64,000 bases of DNA from Hormiphora californensis (taxonomy: Eukaryota > Ctenophora > Tentaculata > Cydippida > Pleurobrachiidae). Shown here piece after piece: positions 55,001 to 64,000 of the stretch. The notes under the pieces are model-generated. The model saw only the letters and a program-made list of their open reading frames with translations, had not been told where the DNA came from and did no database searches. A program made the translations under genes and the position numbers. The stretch spans positions 1,325,356-1,389,355 of the forward strand of contig CM035358.1 of assembly GCA_020137815.1 (NCBI GenBank), read 5' to 3'. Position 1 is the stretch's first letter; each line of letters starts with the position of its first letter.

Positions 55001-58000
55001 ATAGTTGAATCAGGGATTGTTGCCTTGGTAACACTTTCCTTAGAAGCAGGTGGGTAGGTTATAGTAGACAGTGTTCCTTTACTAGACACCGTTGGTATGA
55101 CACTAGTTGGTTTCACAGGAACTTCTGATGTATCTGGATCTTCTGTAGCAATTATAGGTCCGTCTGTCACAGGCTTATTACCTTCTCCTGTGATAGGTTT
55201 ATCAGTGATTATATTCTCGGTGACAACTCCTTTAGTCGTCGGTTTGTCTGTAACAGGTTTCTTCTCTGTAACCACATTACCACCATCATCTGTTACAACA
55301 GGTTCATCAGTTCCTATTTCAGGTGTAACAGGCGTATCTGTAGCCGATTTCTCTGTAACAGGTTTTGTAACAGGCTTATCAGCAGTGATTGGGGCATCTG
55401 TAACCGGCTTATCAGTTACTGACTCACCAGTAGATACGAACTCAGTGATCGGTTGTGTAGTGGCATCCTCCTCCCCAGATTCCTGAGTAGGTTTATCAGA
55501 TACAACAGGTTCACCTGTGACTACATAAGGCGTGACATCTTCCCCGGTTGGCTCTGGATCAGTCTGATGTCCAGTTGTTAATCCATCCTGTGTTATACCC
55601 TCTGTCGTTACAGGTTCCTCTGTTACACCTTCATTTGTCACAGGTTTCATTCCCTCCTCAGTTGTCTTGCTATCCACAGGTGTTACAGGTTGCTTAGTGA
55701 CTGGATCTGTCTCCTTGGTAACAGGTTGCCTAGTGACTGGATCTGTCGCCTTGGTAACAGGTTGCTTAGTAACAGGATCTGTCTCCTTGGTAACAGGCTC
55801 CATTGATGAATCAGGTGTCACAGGTTTTGGTGTAACAGGTTCTACTGTAACAGGTTTCGGTGTCACAGTTGACGCTGCAGACGGAATCACGGTTGGAACT
55901 GGTGTTCTACTCTCAGTTTTCCTCCCATCTTCCGTCCTACTACCACCCTCAGACTTTCTAGAATCTTTCGTCACTGAACTTTTTGTAGTTGGTCTGTACG
56001 GTCGGCGGGATTTACTTCTGGTTGGTTTACTGGATCGATAGTCAGTGATGATATCGGATGATGAAGGCGTAGGTTCAACTGTGTATGTTGTGCTGAAAGG
56101 CTGCACTCTTTTGCCTGTGGAAGACATCACAGGATCGGGTGTCACAGGATCGGGTGTTAGAGGATCGGGTGTCAAAGGATCAGGTGTAATAGGTTTGTCG
56201 GTGACCGGTTTATCTGTCGCAGGACCGGATGATTCAAAGGTTACGAAGTTAGTAGTCAACTTTCCAACTGGTTTCTCTGTGGTAGGCTGTTTGGGGTCGG
56301 TAACTTCCTTATCCGGTGTTATTTTCCCTTCTGTCGTGACAGGGGCCTCTGTTACACCTTCTTTTGTAACAGGTTTTATTCCCTCCTCAGTTGTCTTGCT
56401 ATCCACAGGTGTCACAGGTTGCCTAGTAACTGGATCTGTCTCCTTGGTAACAGGTTCCTCTGATACTTGTTCCGTTGGATCAACTATAACTGACCTAGTA
56501 GTAGGTGCATCTGTTACTTCCTCACTAGGCTTGTCATTCGGATCTGTAATAGGCTTTGTCACTGGTTTGTCTGTCAAAGGACTTTCATCAGTTGAAGGTT
56601 CATCGGTAGGAGGTAGTGTGACTGTTGGTCGAACTGTTGGTACAACAGAGCTGGGCAGCGGAGATTTCCTCGAAGAATCTGAGCTAGCTGGCGCCATTGT
56701 CGGGATGTCAGATCTTCTAGGATCAGGTGTCGGCTTCTCAGATGACCTAGGATCAGGTCTCGGCTTCTCAGATGACTTTGGATCATGTTTCACAGAAGTT
56801 CCTCTTGAGATTGGTAACTTGGTAGAAGTGATTTCCGGATCCTTTGAAGCAGTTGAAGAAACTATTACGAACTCCTTAGAGCTTGATCTCACAGGTTGAA
56901 CCCCTCGACTGGTCACTGGAGGAAGATCCGTAGTTACAGCAGGATCAGTCTTAGGATCCGTGTCCTCCCTGTCTCCAGTAGGCTTCTCAGTGACCTCCCT
57001 ATCCTCAGTAGGCTTCTCAGTGACCTCCTTATCTCCAGTAGGCTTCTCAGACAGTGGTTCAACTGTAACCAGCGTCACTGCGTCTGTTGTCTTCCTCTCA
57101 GTATCTGTAATTGGTTCATTTGTCACAGGTCCAAATGTCACAGGATTCTTTTCTCCAGTGGAAATGTATTCAGTAATGGGACGAGTTTCCTCTTCCGGGT
57201 TTACAGGTTCTGTTACGGGTGGGGTCCAGTTTGGTGTTGTGACAGGTGCTGCTGTTACCTTGGTAACCGGTTGTGCATCTGTTACCTTCGTAACCGGTTG
57301 TGCATCTGTTACCTTCGTAACCTCTTGTGTCGTGTTATCCTTTTCTGTTGTCACTGGTATATCTGTTACAGTTTCATTTGTTTCCGCTCCATTTGACACA
57401 GGTTTTTCCGTTGTAGGCATTTCAGTAAGTGGGTCAACTGTTGTAACAGGCTTCGTCACAGGTTTATCTGTAGAAATTTCCTGTGTCACATCTGCTTCAT
57501 CAGTAGGGGGTGATGTTACCGTTGGTCGTACTGTTGGAATAACGGAGCTGGGGAGTGGAGACTTTCTAGAAGGCTGTGGTGTTTTTGGATCAAGTGTCGG
57601 AATATCAGATCTCCTGGGATCAGGTGTCGGATTCTCAGATGACCTGGGATCAGGTTTCACAGAAGTTCCTCTAGAGATTGGTAACTTGGTAGAAGTGATT
57701 TCCGGTTGTTCTGAAACAGCTGAAGTAACGTATGGGATTCCTGTATAACTTTTACTAGTAGGCCGGACCACTCTTGATGTAGAAGGGGGATCAGTTTTAG
57801 TTTCGGCACTCTCTGTTGTTACTGGTCCTTCTGTAACAGCAGGCTCTTTAGTTCCATCGGGCTCTTCAGTAACTACAAAGGGCGTGACATCTTCCCCAGT
57901 TGGGTCTGGATCAGTCTGATGTCCAGTCGTTAATCCATCCTGTGTAATTCTCTCAGTCGTGATAGGTTCCTCTGTTACACCTTCTTTTGTAACAGGTTTC

Positions 58001-61000
58001 ATTCCCTCCTCAGTTGTCTTGCTATCCACAGGTGTCACAGGTTGCCTAGTAACTGGATCTGTCTCCTTGGTAACAGGTTGCCTAGTAACTGGATCTGTCT
58101 CCTTGGTAACAGGTTGCCTAGTAACTGGATCTGTCTCCTTGGTAACTGGTTGCCTAGTAACTGGATCTGTCTCCTTGGTAACAGGTTGCCTAGTAACTGG
58201 ATCTGTCTCCTTGGTAACAGGTTTCGTAACTTCATCAGTTATAGGATTTACCGTAAGAGGTTCTTCAGTAGATGGCGGTGTTATTGGTTTTGTCACAGGT
58301 CCCTCAGTAACAATCTCATCACTTGACTTCTCTGCTGGATCTGTAACAGGCTTTGTAACAGGTTTATCTGTAGAGATCTCCAGTGTCACATCAGTAAGAT
58401 CAGTTTGAGGCTCCTGTGTCACATCAGTGGGAGGTGATGTTACAGTTGGTCGAACTGTCGGAATAACGGAGCTGGGGAGTGGAGACTTTCTAGTTGGCTG
58501 TGGTGTTGGCTGCTGGCTAGTTCTCTTGTCATCAGATGTCCTTAGATCAGATGTCCTGATGATGTCGGATATTGAATCAGATGGCAAAGCAGAAGTTGGA
58601 GTTCGGATAATAGGTGGCTTAGAAGATGTCACCACAGGAATTCCTGATGTTCTTGGAGCTTTGGATGAATCCCGGTCACTCTCCGTGGTAGAAACTATAG
58701 GACCACGGGATTTTGTCACAGGTTGCCTAGTAACAGATTCTGTCTTCACAGGTTGCCTAGTAACAGAATCTGTCTTCACAGGTTGCCTAGTAACAGAATC
58801 CGTCTTCACAGGTTGCCTAGTAACAGAATCCGTCTTCACAGGTTGATTTGTCACGGGATGACTCTCTGTGAAGATCTCTTTTGTCCCAGAATTGTCCGTT
58901 ATAGGATCCGTGGCTGGTTCATCTGTCACAGGATTTGTCACTTTTTCTGGTGTCACAGGTTTTGAGGGATCTTCGGTGGTAGATTCGTCAGTCAAGATGA
59001 AAGGTGTGACCGGTTCCGTAATAGGTTCCTCTGTTTCACCTTCCCCAGTTGGTTCTGGTTCAGTCTGATGTCCAGTTGTTAATCCGTCCTGTGTTATACC
59101 CTCTGTCGTGATAGGTTCCTCTGTTACACCTTCTTTTGTAACAGGTTTCATTTCCTCCTCAGTTGTCTTGCTATCCACAGGTGTCACAGGTTGCCTAGTA
59201 ACTGGATCTGTCTCCTTGGTAACAGGTTGCCTAGTAACTGGATCTGTCTCCTTGGTAACAGGCTCTTCAGGTGGTGTGATGGGTTTTGTGACAGGTTTCT
59301 TTCCATCAGCCGTAGTGATACCATCAACTGTTGTCACGACTCCTTCGTTAGTCACAGGTCCAGTTGTAACGACTCCTTCTTTAGTCACAGGTCCATTTGT
59401 AACGACTCCTTCTTTAGTCACAGGTCCAGTTGTAACGGCCCCTTCATTAGTCACAGGTCCAGTTGTAACGGCCCCTTCTTTAGTCACAGGTCCAGTTGTA
59501 ACGGCCCCTTCTTTAGTCACAGGTCCAGTTGTAACGACTCCTTCTTTAGTCACAGGTCCATTTGTAACGACTCCTTCTTTAGTCACAGGTCCATTTGTAA
59601 CGACTCCTTCTTTAGTCACAGGTCCATTTGTAACGGCCCCTTCTTTAGTCACAGGTCCAGTTGTAACGACTCCTTCTTTAGTCACAGGTCCAGTTGTAAC
59701 GACTCCTTCTTTAGTCACAGGTCCAGTTGTAACGGCCCCTTCTTTAGTCACAGGTCCATTTGTAACGGCCCCTTCTTTAGTCACAGGTCCAGTTGTAACG
59801 ACTCCTTCTTTAGTCACAGGTCCAGTTGTAACGACTCCTTCTTTAGTCACAGGCCCTCCGGAAGGTGTTACAGTAGGTTTAACAGTTGGTCTCACTGACG
59901 AAGGCAAAGGAGTCCTAGTTCGCTCTCTCGCAGATGATGGTGATACACTGTCCGTCCACGTCTTTGAAGTCGGTGTTACAGTTTTACTGGCAGGACGAGT
60001 TGACAAAGGTGGAAATGCTGTTCGGTTTCGAGTTGGGTTTACGTCATCAGTTATCATGTTGGGTGTTACAGGCTTTTCTTCAGTGGAAACAGGTGCCTCC
60101 GTGACACGATCCTTTGTAACAGGTTCTTCTGTTGCAGGTTGCCTGGTAACTGGATCTGTCTCCTTGGTAACAGGTTGCCTAGTAACTGGTTCTGTCTCCT
60201 TGGTAACAGGTTGCCTAGTAACTGGATCTGTCTCTACTGGTTTTGTACTCTCCTGATCAACTGCTTTGTCAGTGACCGACCCATTTGTAACTATTCCCCC
60301 AGTTACCGGTCTCCCAGTAACCGGTTGCCTAGTTACCGGTCCACTAGTAACCATTTCTCCTGTAACCGAATCACAGTCAGGTAACCCGGTACACTGAGAT
60401 TTGAACATGTTAACAGTGTCACACTCTGACAACGTTGGGTTATAGCAGTTTCTCCGGAGGCACGTCTGAAACAGAACCTCCTTTTCATCATCCCCATCAC
60501 AAATTACACTCTCCGGATTTAGAACTCTGGTACACCTCATCTTTGCCATCCAACTCAATTCCTCGCTCCCTTCACAAAAATTGAATGTCATCTCAGGGGT
60601 AGGTGATTCTGAACCACGTGGTGTAGTGATTGGTTTCGTTGTAAGGGTGTCTATTATGTCGGTTCCAATTTGAGGTGAGACAATATCGGCAGTTGTCACA
60701 ACAACAGGTTTCTCGGTTGGTTGCGGAGTTATCGGTGACAAGTTGGTGGAATTTTGATGTGTAACTGGAGGAGCATCTGTGATTACAGACTCTGTTACAA
60801 TAGCACCTGTAACGTTTCTGCATGGTGTGATCAGTGATATTGTCCTCCCGGCCTGGTTCTGTTGTTTTGAACCAGAAAGACTTGGAAACGTCACCACTAT
60901 CTATCGTGGAAGTATTCTGTATTGGCTCTGTAGTGGTAAACACGGTTTTACTGTTCTCAAAAGTAATGGGCTCAGATGTGAATTCTCCTGTTTCCACAGG

Positions 61001-64000
61001 TGCTAAAGTTTTGTTTGTAACGGTCCTGCTATCTGTTACAGGTTCTAATGTAACAGGTTCTAATGTAACAGGTTCTCGTTCCGATGTAGGTTTGTCGGTT
61101 ATAATGAAGGGTGTCACTGACTCTCGAGGTTCCTCAGTTACAACTTCGTTTGTAACAGGTTTCATTTCCTCCTCAGTTGTCTTGCTATCCACAGGTGTCA
61201 CAGGTTGCCTAGTAACTGGATTTGTCTCCTTGGTAACAGGTTGCTTAGTAACTGGATCTGTCTCCTTGGTAACAGGTTCCTCAGTAGACGGCGGAGTGAT
61301 TGGCTTTGTCATAGGTTCCTTGGTCGTTTTTCCATCATCTGTCACAGGTATGCTGCTCGTGGTAGCAGGTTCAGGTGTAACCTTGCTGCTTACAAGAGTT
61401 TTTGAAACAGGTGTTATAGGAACCTTGCTGCTCACACCACCCCTAGTCGGTGTAACGGTGGAGGGAACTCCAGAACTAACAATCCTACTTTTAGAATCAG
61501 GTGTAACTACTTCCGTAACAGGTGTGGCTCTGCTTTTAGATACAGATGTAACATGTGGGCCCCTTGTTGTTGTAGTTTTCCCACCCTTTGTCACTGGAAC
61601 AGAGGAAGGATTAGGTCTGCCCTGTTGAGGCACCTTCTTCCCTTGGTTCCGTTGTGACAACTTCCTTGGGGTCTGTGATGATGACAGGGGTAGCAGGTTC
61701 ATCAGTCGGGGAATCAGTTATCCAATATGTAACAGAACTTTCATCTGTTATAGAACTATCATCTGTAACAGAGTCTGTAACAGGTCCATCTGTAATGGGA
61801 TTGATTCGGTCTTCCGTTGTCACAGGTTTGGGGTCTGTTGCACCTTCTTTTGTAACAGGTTTCATACCCTCCTCAGTTGTCTTGCTATCCACAGGTGTCA
61901 CAGGTTGCCTAGTAACTGGATCTGTCTCCTTGGTAACAGGTTGCCTAGTAACTGGATCTGTCTCCTTGGTAACAGGTTGCCTAGTAACTGGATCTGTCTC
62001 CTTGGTAACAGGTTGCCTAGTAACTGGATCTGTCTCCTTGGTAACAGGTTGCCTAGTAACTGGATCGGTCTCCTTGGTAACAGATTCTTCTGTAGAACCA
62101 TCAGTTACTTCTTTCTTTTCATCAGTTACAATAGGTTCTTCAGTAGCCGAGGGTGTGATGGGTTTTGTCACAGGTCCATCAGTAATAACGAAACCAGAAG
62201 TAACTGGATCTCTAGTTTCCTTGGTAACAGGTTGCCTAGTTACAGGAGCATCTGTTCCATTTGTGACAGGCCGGGTTAGTGATGTAGGGAGTGGTATCTT
62301 CGTTTTAACACTGGATGGTACCCTGTCAGTTGGCTTGACAGTTGGAGCTGCTGTGGATATTGGTACTCCAGTGGGTTTGGAGGATTGTTCGCGTGTAATT
62401 GGATCAAGAGTTATTGAGGAAGGTGGAACTGAAGATGCCTTTGGGCTTACTGAAGAGGGTCTGGGAAGAGGCGTAGTTGTTACAATAGGATCTGTCACAG
62501 GATCTGTCACTTTTTCTCGTGTGACCGGATCTTCAGTTGTGGATTCATCTCGCGTTACAGGTTCTACTGAAGTCTCATCAGTCAGAATGATATGTGAGAC
62601 AGGTTCCGTTACAGCTTCCTCTGTTACAGGTTGCCTAGTAACTGGATCTGTCTCCACAGGTTGCCTAGTAATGATATCTGTCTCCACAGGTTGCCTGGTA
62701 ACTGGATCTGTCTTCACAGGTTGCCTAGTAACTGGACCGGTCTCCTTGGTAACAGGTTGCCTAGTAACTGGATCTGTAATTTCCACAGGTTTTAATGTGA
62801 CTTCTGGAGTAACAAGTTTGTCGTCTGTAACAGGTTCCAATGTCACAGGGTTCCTTTCCGATGTAACAAGAGGTGTAGGAGTAGCGGTAGGTTCATCCGA
62901 TATAATGAAGGGTGTCACTGACTCTCGCGTCTCTGGTTGCCTAGTAACTGGATCTGTCTCCATGGTAACCCTCTTCTCAGATTTATCAGTTATAGGTTTC
63001 TTGGAAACCGGAGTTTCAGTTGCCATGGTTGCGACATCCTCACATTCCAGTGTGCCAATAGGAACACCCAACCTGTTGCATATCTCCTGAACACCTGTCA
63101 GTGAAGAGCACCTGTCAGGTGTGCTACAGGCACCTTGACAATCCAGGTAGAGTTGGAGGAACTGGTTAAACAGATCACTGTCTGCTGGGACCGCCTGAAA
63201 CATGAGGGAAATTATTGGAATTTAGATATCTCATATCAGGGCTTTACTTCTAACTGACAGCTAACTAACAGATTCGAATTTCGCGACTACCTACCTCGAC
63301 ACAAGAGAGAGCCTGGTCACTGAATATCGTCTCAGTACAGAATGCCACGCGAGGCTCAAACGGACACCCACCAACACCAGAGTTGGGATCAATCATATCG
63401 TCACAACCTAGTGACCTGGGGGCGGTTCGATATTAGAATAATATTTCAAAGAATGAAATACCGTCACCAAGACAACCAGGAAGCATTTAAAATCCAACCT
63501 ACCCAAAAATCTCAAAGTAAACTTGATCCACTTGGCAGTCATCCTCGGTACACTCGCACAGTTTCTCAACACATCCCTTTTGGATATCAGAAACTGCCGC
63601 AAATCCCTGTAAAACGTGAAAACATTTGAACATTTGAAACGCAAGTTTTAAAGATACTTCAAATTAGCTGTAAATTAGAAATAAAAACCACTATTACCTG
63701 TTCGCATTTTAGGAATCCTGGATCAGTAGCCATGGCAACGTTACACTTTGTCAACGCTGCAACGAATTGGGTGGAGTTACCAGCGCAGGTATTGACATCC
63801 GGAGAAAGAGTCCACGTTCCTGATGAAGTGAAAACTTGTTCCTTAGTTACCACTGGTTCCTTGGTTACCACCGGTTCCTTAGTTACCACTGGTTCCTTGG
63901 TTACCACCGGTTCCTTGGTTACCACTTCAGTTACATCTGGTTCCTTGGTTACCACCGGTTCCCCGGTTACCACCTTGGTTACTACAGGTTCCTTGGTTAC
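51270..64000 (-). CDS. Segment 1 gene: Thr/Pro-rich mucin-like protein with C8-like domains (5' end outside window)
   Basis: Ten frame-compatible exons: 63698-64000+, 63503-63606, 63295-63415, 54307-63194, 53317-53962, 53027-53104, 52753-52793, 52260-52593, 51981-52070, 51270-51414. The protein alternates Thr/Val/Pro repeats (VTKEP, PVTRQ, KPVTD) with cysteine-rich units whose spacing (YxxC-x3-C ... Y-x3-C-x3-G) matches the C8 domain of von Willebrand factor D assemblies in gel-forming mucins. No VWD core is seen. The last visible exon ends in phase 1 (GCG G|GTAAGTAG); read-through would stop at once. No terminal exon was found, and splicing into the 48287-48785 exon is phase-possible. Confidence 0.72.
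51549..51730. repeat. (TGTCTC)n hexamer array
   Basis: About 29 perfect TGTCTC copies followed by TATATC variants, in the intron between exons 51270-51414 and 51981-52070. Open in all frames (Val-Ser, Leu-Ser, Arg-Asp repeats) purely because of its period. Confidence 0.97.
52260..52593 (-). CDS. C8-like half plus Thr-rich tail, frame uncertain
   Basis: In one frame it reads HAFFLYTCTCPSASSPSC then CPLFTNYFTSVCQQ and continues to a Thr-rich tail (TTTSSPVDVKTTAAERTTKK) that reaches donor CCG|GTATG in phase 0. The frame predicted from the small exon before it is off by one base, so either a 1-nt indel lies near the acceptor or an exon is missing from my model. Confidence 0.55.
52753..53104 (-). 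CDS. Two small exons (53027-53104, 52753-52793)
   Basis: The first is 26 codons of Thr-rich sequence (PVTGTSGIPTVIATATTAT), phase 1-1. The second, 41 nt (FRSSNGIKRCSK), phase 1-0, supplies a Cys placed like the SCNR of the preceding C8 unit. The second exon is supported only by borders and phase. Confidence 0.55.
53317..53962 (-). CDS. C8-like half plus Thr-rich linker exon
   Basis: Starts KLEVVPLYQDCFYYMCRTA then KCTTVNKYRELCKSKG, the clearest C8 signature together with 51270-51414, then ECDEHIETP and a Thr/Glu/Ser linker with a 27-bp duplication (TTEKSSGVAK twice). Donor G|GTAGAT, phase 1. Confidence 0.8.
54307..63194 (-). CDS. Large Thr/Pro/Val-rich mucin exon with internal C8-like unit (~8.9 kb)
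   Basis: Begins AVPADSDLFNQFLQLYLDCQ with five more Cys in a C8-like half, then ~2,900 residues of VT-x-x-P repeats. A cysteine unit sits at about 60370-60590 (FNFCEGSEELSWMAKMRC, then CLRRNCYNPTLSEC), and the exon ends with the first half of another unit (ANLCLEDNEYRVHVTLTC). Donor CGG|GTGAGT in phase 0. The frame breaks by single-base indels at about 61611-61640 and 60815-60840 and is otherwise open. Several minisatellites lie inside. Confidence 0.8.
54459..54652 (-). repeat. 33-bp coding minisatellite, 6 copies (KPVTDKPDVTD)
   Basis: Unit TTATCAGTAACATCAGGTTT then ATCAGTAACAGGC. A separate 12-bp EPVT repeat (six copies) follows at 54709-54766. Confidence 0.92.
58029..58222 (-). repeat. 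36-bp coding minisatellite, 5 copies (PVTRQPVTKETD)
   Basis: Unit GGTTGCCTAGTAACTGGATC followed by TGTCTCCTTGGTAACA. Shorter runs of the same unit lie at about 55690-55795, 59187-59260 and 60137-60238. Confidence 0.93.
58719..58843 (-). repeat. 30-bp coding minisatellite, 4 copies (KTESVTRQPV)
   Basis: Unit GGTTGCCTAGTAACAGAATC then TGTCTTCACA, derived from the same TRQPV core as the 36-bp arrays. Confidence 0.9.
59335..59856 (-). repeat. 33-bp coding minisatellite, ~16 copies (GPVTKEGVVTT)
   Basis: Plus-strand unit GACTCCTTCTTTAGTCACAG followed by GTCCAGTTGTAAC, with GGCCC and CATTT variants; in frame with the mucin exon. Confidence 0.93.
61896..62080 (-). repeat. 36-bp coding minisatellite, 5 copies (second locus)
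   Basis: Same PVTRQPVTKETD unit as 58029-58222, preceded by the same ~60-bp upstream sequence (VTPVDSKTTEEGMKPVTKEG), so the block was duplicated as a whole. Confidence 0.92.
63295..63606 (-). CDS. Cysteine-rich exons (63503-63606, 63295-63415)
   Basis: KGCVEKLCECTEDDCQVDQV and GCPFEPRVAFCTET show dense, evenly spaced Cys. Phases 0-2-0 join them to the neighbouring exons. Together with the flanking exons they form two C8-like units. Confidence 0.78.
63698..64000 (-). CDS. VTKEP repeats and first half of a cysteine domain (partial at window edge)
   Basis: Open to the right edge with hexapeptide-type VVTKEP repeats (18-bp units from 63838), then NTCAGNSTQFVAALTKCNV and FLKCEQ before donor CAG|GTAATA in phase 0. 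The exon's 5' end is outside the window. Confidence 0.8.

Overview
The window is animal (metazoan) genomic DNA. Every coding exon I can support lies on the minus strand, has canonical GT-AG borders, and belongs to a secreted or extracellular mosaic protein: immunoglobulin (Ig) domains, thrombospondin type-1 (TSP1) domains, tectonin/tachylectin-like beta-propeller repeats, C8-like cysteine-rich domains, and very long Ser/Thr/Pro mucin-like stretches. Short introns, phase-1 bounded modules, many MITE-like elements and abundant GA/CT microsatellites suit an invertebrate, perhaps an early-branching one. The sequence does not let me name the taxon. I see no prokaryotic, viral or convincing plus-strand gene and no RNA gene. 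Layout, right to left in the direction of transcription: (1) 64000-51270, the 3' portion of a gene that enters from beyond the right edge, encoding a Thr/Pro/Val-rich mucin-like protein punctuated by C8-like cysteine domains; (2) 48785-22434, an exon with a plausible signal peptide and atypical Ig domain, a giant mucin exon of about 17.5 kb (28845-46320) holding a tandem array of ~975-981 bp repeats, then Ig and tectonin modules; (3) 18481-538, a strong signal-peptide exon followed by 48 frame-compatible exons encoding Ig x2, tectonin x5, Ig x2, tectonin x8, then Ig domains alternating with five TSP1 domains, running off the left edge. No terminal exon or poly(A) site is evident for segment 1 or 2, and their last visible exons are phase-compatible with exons of the next segment. 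The window may therefore be three adjacent genes, or one or two giant genes with internal promoters. The [Ig-Ig + tectonin propeller] supermodule continues across the segment 2/3 boundary, which favours joining those two. Two kinds of structure stand out. First, 3' splice sites have been tandemly duplicated at least four times, most strikingly as ~30 copies of a 33-bp unit (26638-27633); each copy carries the acceptor and is a multiple of three, so alternative acceptor choice could insert 11-residue repeats into an Ig domain. Second, the mucin array has a recent two-unit higher-order duplication and a potential splice donor in most units. Non-coding sequence holds hAT-like MITEs (one with a perfect 8-bp target duplication), a TA-flanked pogo/Tigger-like MITE family, a 558-bp foldback element, a 216-bp palindrome and a 291-bp dispersed repeat. 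At least ten isolated single-base indels break otherwise clear reading frames; I read most as long-read assembly errors, but this cannot be settled from the sequence alone.
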